Source: Lingula anatina (Eukaryota; Brachiopoda; Lingulata; Lingulida; Lingulidae). From it: DNA of 21,417 nucleotides. Made by a program: the position numbers and the translations under genes. Below are positions 21,340 to 21,417 of the stretch, piece after piece. A model generated the notes under the pieces. It had not been told where the DNA came from. It made no database searches and saw nothing but the letters and a program-made list of their open reading frames with translations. The DNA lies in NCBI RefSeq assembly GCF_001039355.2, contig NW_019776166.1, forward strand, positions 56,926-78,342. The letters run 5' to 3'. The first letter of the stretch is position 1. Each line of letters begins with the position of its first letter.

Positions 21340-21417
21340 TGATGTGACAAGCTGTCGTATTTAATTAAGCAGGTCACAATAATGTGATAATTTCTCTAAA
21401 CGTTGACTAAGCAACAA

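Overview
The window is animal genomic DNA: AT-rich, with many GT-AG introns, microsatellites and short inverted-repeat elements. It carries two protein-coding genes on the plus strand. The small introns (roughly 150-1000 bp), the gene content and the absence of vertebrate-type SINEs suggest an invertebrate, perhaps a marine lophotrochozoan such as a mollusc. Nothing in the sequence fixes the lineage.

Positions 959-15508 hold the 3' part of a VEGFR/PDGFR-family receptor tyrosine kinase, read here as 21 coding exons. In order they encode the C-terminal half of an Ig domain (equivalent to VEGFR D1), complete D2 to D7, one transmembrane helix with a basic stop-transfer patch, a juxtamembrane segment, a tyrosine kinase split by a long kinase insert, and a 267-residue tail rich in Tyr motifs and Pro/Ser. 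Six complete Ig domains plus a half-domain, with a cysteine-less D4, argue for a seven-Ig VEGFR-like receptor. The signal peptide and first half of D1 lie upstream of the window. In-frame splicing was checked across every junction except the catalytic-loop exon. All but about 5 nt of that exon is missing, at a single 'n' (9666) that looks like a collapsed assembly gap.

Positions 15509 to about 17300 are a long 3' UTR with several AATAAA signals. From about 17300 to 19066 is an intergenic stretch with a TA-flanked inverted-repeat (MITE-like) element and a partial second copy. A second 'n' there (18104) is flanked by two identical 74-bp copies, which points to unmerged contig ends.

Positions 19067-21324 hold the first five coding exons of a prostaglandin reductase 1 (PTGR1/LTB4 12-hydroxydehydrogenase)-like NADPH-dependent MDR reductase, running off the right edge. 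Two further foldback elements lie in introns: 10429-10678 in the receptor gene and 20761-20939 in the reductase gene. The two genes have unrelated roles (growth-factor signalling at the plasma membrane versus cytosolic eicosanoid/enone reduction), and nothing suggests they work together. No CRISPR array, rRNA, tRNA or autonomous transposon ORF was recognised. No undescribed multi-gene system is evident; the most informative oddities are the truncated catalytic exon, the Met gatekeeper, the nested splice acceptors and the foldback elements.
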